From positions 1 to 8,792 of the forward strand of contig JAJYGO010000413.1 in assembly GCA_021785115.1 (NCBI GenBank): a DNA stretch of 8,792 bases, in the 5' to 3' direction. This DNA is from Chloroflexota bacterium (GTDB lineage Bacteria; Chloroflexota; Limnocylindria; Limnocylindrales; CSP1-4). The stretch's first letter is position 1. Each line of letters starts with the position of its first letter. Position numbers and translations under genes: made by a program. This document shows positions 6,716 to 8,792 of the stretch, one piece after another. The notes under the pieces are model-generated. The model was not told where the DNA came from, made no database searches, and saw nothing but the letters and a program-made list of their open reading frames with translations.

Positions 6716-7677
6716 CACGCCGGCCGGGGACGCGCGTTCTCCGGCCGGTTGACGGCGTACCGCGCCGGTCGTCCTTCGAGCACTTCGAGGACCTGTTCGG
6801 CCGCCTCGACGCCGACCCGGACCTGGGCCTCGGCCGTCGAGGCGCCGAGGTGAGGCGTCAGGACCGTGTTGGGGGCGCCGAGGATGGGGGACGACGTGGG
6901 CGGCTCGGTCTCGTAGACGTCGAGCGCGGCGCCGGCGAGCCGCCCCTCGCGGAGCGCCGCGGCGACGGCGGCCTCGTCGACGACGGAGCCGCGCGACACG
7001 TTGAGGAGAAACGCCGTGGGCTTCATCCGCGCCAGCCGGTCGGCATCGATCAGGTGGCGCGTATCCGGCGTGACCGGCACGTGCAACGTCAGGAAGTCGG
7101 CCGTCGCGATGACCTCGTCGAGCGGGAGCAGCGTGACGCCGTGGGGCGCCGCGGCGTCCGCGGCGACGTACGGGTCTGATCCGACGACGGACATCTCGAG
7201 GGCGCGGGCGCGATCCGCGATCGCCATCCCGATCCGGCCAAGGCCGACGATGCCGAGCGTCTTCCCGGCGAGCTCGACGCCCGTGAACGCGGCCCGCTTC
7301 CACTCTCCGCGCCGCACCGACGCGTCGGCGGCGGCCACGTGGCGCGCCAGCGCGAAGAGCAGCGCGAGCGTGTGCTCGGCGGCCGCCAGCGTGTTGCCGG
7401 TGGGCGCGTTCACGACCACGATCCCGGCCTCGGTCGCGGCGTTCACGTCGACGTTGTCGACCCCGACGCCGGCTCGTCCGACCACGATCAGGCGGCTGCC
7501 GGCGGCGATGGTCTCGGCGTCGACCTTGACCTGGCTTCGCACGACGAGCGCGTCGTAGGCGGGCAGCGCCGCGAGGAACTCGTCTCTCGGCATCCCGAGG
7601 CGCACGTCCACGTCGTGGCGACCGCGAAGCAGCGCGAGTGCCTCGTCGGCGAGCGGCTCGGCGACGAGGATCCTCAT
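6715..7677 (-). CDS. serA: D-3-phosphoglycerate dehydrogenase-like 2-hydroxyacid dehydrogenase, short form
   Basis: This 320-residue NAD-dependent D-2-hydroxyacid dehydrogenase most likely oxidises 3-phosphoglycerate to 3-phosphohydroxypyruvate, the first step of serine synthesis, in the cytoplasm. The Rossmann motif GLGRIG is at residues 145-150, with Asp168 (SDPY) suited to NAD. The catalytic trio is Arg229 (NVSRGSVVDE), Glu258 (YETEPP) and His276 (TPHLGAST). The stretches VVVNAPTGNTLAAAEH and LGASTAEAQ are typical of phosphoglycerate dehydrogenases rather than lactate or formate ones. It ends right after RYAVNRP, where long SerA proteins continue into the ASB and ACT domains, so it lacks the usual serine-binding regulatory module. 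The ATG overlaps the aminotransferase stop (ATGA), and GAGGG (7685-7689, minus strand) lies seven bases before it. A much longer upstream frame exists but runs antiphase through the aminotransferase. The enzyme class is certain; substrate assignment rests on motifs and neighbours. Confidence 0.9.
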   Translation of the reverse strand: MRILVAEPLADEALALLRGRHDVDVRLGMPRDEFLAALPAYDALVVRSQVKVDAETIAAGSRLIVVGRAGVGVDNVDVNAATEAGIVVVNAPTGNTLAAAEHTLALLFALARHVAAADASVRRGEWKRAAFTGVELAGKTLGIVGLGRIGMAIADRARALEMSVVGSDPYVAADAAAPHGVTLLPLDEVIATADFLTLHVPVTPDTRHLIDADRLARMKPTAFLLNVSRGSVVDEAAVAAALREGRLAGAALDVYETEPPTSSPILGAPNTVLTPHLGASTAEAQVRVGVEAAEQVLEVLEGRPARYAVNRPENARPRPA

Positions 7678-7862
7678 GCGCCCGCCCTCGCCGTATCGGG
7701 CGCCCCTTGCGCGGCAGGCGGCGCTGCCTGCCCGGCGTCCCGCGCGGATCCCGGTTCGGCCACGACGGGGTCGGTCGCGGCCGCGATGCGACCCCGAGCG
7801 ACCTCGCTTGCGGCTCGTGCCCCCGCGGCGAGCGAAGCGCCTCGTTCGACGGGCCGGCCCGT
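7674..7862 (-). other. Ala-rich low-complexity C-terminal tail of the aminotransferase
   Basis: After the helix DILAALDILEEALEATG, where AGT-type aminotransferases normally end, the frame continues for about 60 residues. About a third are alanine, mixed with Gly, Arg, Pro and Asp, and no recognisable motif is present. It looks disordered. It may be a tolerated extension created by loss of an earlier stop, with the dehydrogenase ribosome binding site embedded in its last codons. Confidence 0.6.
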
Positions 7863-8792
7863 GGCTTCCAGCGCCTCCTCGAGAATATCGAGGGCCGCGA
7901 GGATGTCGTCGAGCGTCACGTATCCCAGGTGCCCGACCCGGAACACCGCCCCCGTCAGCTTGCCCTGGCCGCCCGCGAGCGCGAGCCCGCGGCGCCGCAG
8001 GTCGGCGTTGAACGGCTTCCAGTCGAGGTCCTCGGGCACGTACGCGGCGGTCACCGTGTCGGACGCGTGCCCGGGATCGGCGAACAGCCGGAATCCGAGC
8101 GCCATGAGGCCGGCGCGCGTGGCGGCACCGCACGCGGCGTGGCGCGCGAAGATCGACTCGTACCCCTCCGCCTCCATGAGCCCGAGCGCGACGTCGAGCT
8201 GGAAGCAGACGCTGACGGGCGGCGTCCACGGCGTCGAGCCCTTCGTCGCGGCCTCGCGGTGCGCGCGAAGATCGAAGTAGAAGCGCGGTATCGTGGCCTG
8301 TTCCTGCGCGTCCCAGGCCCGTGCCGACACGGCGAGCATCGTGAGCCCGGGCGGCACCATCCAGCTCTTCTGCGAGCCGGTCACGACGACGTCGAGACCC
8401 CAGCCGTCGGTGTCGAACGGCACGGCGCCGAGGCCGCTGATCGCGTCGACGAGCACGAGGGCGTCGGGAGCAGCCGACCGGACCGCGGCCGCGAGGCTGC
8501 CGATCGGGTTGGTCACGCCGGTCGACGTCTCGTTGTGCGTCAGGAGGACGGCGACGGGCGGTCGGCCCTCGTCCCGCATCCGGCCGATGGCCTCGGCGAC
8601 CGCCGCCGGCTCGGCGGCCCGGCCCCATTCGACGGCCAGCGTCGTCACGTCGGCGCCGTACTGGCCCGCGATCTTCGCGAAGCGGTCGCCGAACGCGCCG
8701 ATCGTCACGGCGAGGACCGGATCCCCGGGCGAGAGGTGATTGACGACCGCGGCCTCGAGGCCGCCGGTTCCCGACGCGCCGACGAGCAGGAT
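7674..8792 (-). CDS. Class V aminotransferase, serine/alanine-glyoxylate or phosphoserine type (5' truncated)
   Basis: This is a PLP-dependent fold-type I aminotransferase; 372 residues are visible and the frame stays open to the window edge, so the N-terminus is missing. The first visible residues, SGTGGLEAAVVNHLSPGD, form the cofactor phosphate-binding turn of the AGT/serine-pyruvate group. Numbered from the first visible codon, VDAISGLG carries the PLP-ring aspartate (Asp116), GSQKSW the Schiff-base lysine (Lys142), and GGQGKLTGAVFRVGHLGYV the conserved C-terminal domain stretch (residues 274-292). A GTG at 8708 lies inside this conserved core and is not the true start. Followed directly by the dehydrogenase gene, it probably converts phosphohydroxypyruvate and glutamate to phosphoserine, replacing a canonical SerC; serine-glyoxylate or alanine-glyoxylate transamination is the alternative. 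An Ala-rich tail of about 60 residues follows the normal end of the domain. The family is certain; the donor and acceptor are not. Confidence 0.93.
   Translation of the reverse strand: MLLVGASGTGGLEAAVVNHLSPGDPVLAVTIGAFGDRFAKIAGQYGADVTTLAVEWGRAAEPAAVAEAIGRMRDEGRPPVAVLLTHNETSTGVTNPIGSLAAAVRSAAPDALVLVDAISGLGAVPFDTDGWGLDVVVTGSQKSWMVPPGLTMLAVSARAWDAQEQATIPRFYFDLRAHREAATKGSTPWTPPVSVCFQLDVALGLMEAEGYESIFARHAACGAATRAGLMALGFRLFADPGHASDTVTAAYVPEDLDWKPFNADLRRRGLALAGGQGKLTGAVFRVGHLGYVTLDDILAALDILEEALEATGRPVERGASLAAGARAASEVARGRIAAATDPVVAEPGSARDAGQAAPPAAQGAPDTARAGA

Noticed and set aside
6716..7303. Upstream extension of the phosphatase frame (196 codons before the chosen ATG)
   Set aside because: The added residues are antiphase translation of the dehydrogenase gene. 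The ATG at 6715 overlaps the dehydrogenase stop as TGATG.
7678..8628. Upstream extension of the dehydrogenase frame
   Set aside because: The extension reads through the aminotransferase gene in another phase and is Arg-rich and featureless. The ATG at 7677 begins the conserved MRILVAEPL strand with a Shine-Dalgarno site before it.
1..8792. Search for mobile elements, defence systems, tRNA or rRNA genes
   Set aside because: No transposase, integrase, toxin-antitoxin, nuclease or structured RNA gene was recognised, and composition looks uniform throughout. The window reads as core chromosome.

Overview
This is a very GC-rich chromosomal stretch (roughly 70% by eye) carrying two convergent gene blocks. 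All genes are tightly packed and look like bacterial housekeeping or cell-envelope genes. I see no rRNA, tRNA, CRISPR, transposase or phage gene. The composition, the MoxR/DUF58/transglutaminase set beside a class B penicillin-binding protein, and the short SerA next to an AGT-type class V aminotransferase suggest a high-GC Gram-positive-type or monoderm lineage. A Chloroflexota candidate class or an Actinomycetota-like organism would fit. This placement is an inference and weakly held.

Plus-strand block (1-5856): the 3' part of a class B penicillin-binding protein (1-1089) is followed by the only sizeable intergenic gap (1090-1262). Then comes a compact three-gene unit: MoxR-family AAA+ ATPase (1263-2231), DUF58 protein (2246-3514) and a membrane-anchored TgpA-type transglutaminase (3514-5856). 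The last two overlap by one base (TGATG). This triad recurs widely in bacteria. The ATPase is thought to act as a chaperone-like partner of the DUF58/vWA-like protein, and the transglutaminase-like domain faces the outside, but the substrate is generally not known. The gap ahead of it holds a 7-bp hairpin and three copies of GCGACGTCG spaced exactly 32 bp apart. They end just before the moxR ribosome binding site and look like a helically phased operator array.

Minus-strand block (8792 down to 5870): a class V aminotransferase (5' end beyond the window), a short D-3-phosphoglycerate dehydrogenase-like protein and a histidine-phosphatase (phosphoglycerate-mutase-like) protein are joined by ATGA and TGATG stop/start overlaps. 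Read together, they could supply all three steps of the phosphorylated serine pathway, with a histidine-phosphatase enzyme replacing the usual HAD-type SerB. The phosphoserine phosphatase role is inferred from context.

The two blocks converge with only 13 bp between their stop codons (5857-5869). That junction lies inside an interrupted inverted repeat which may serve as a shared terminator.
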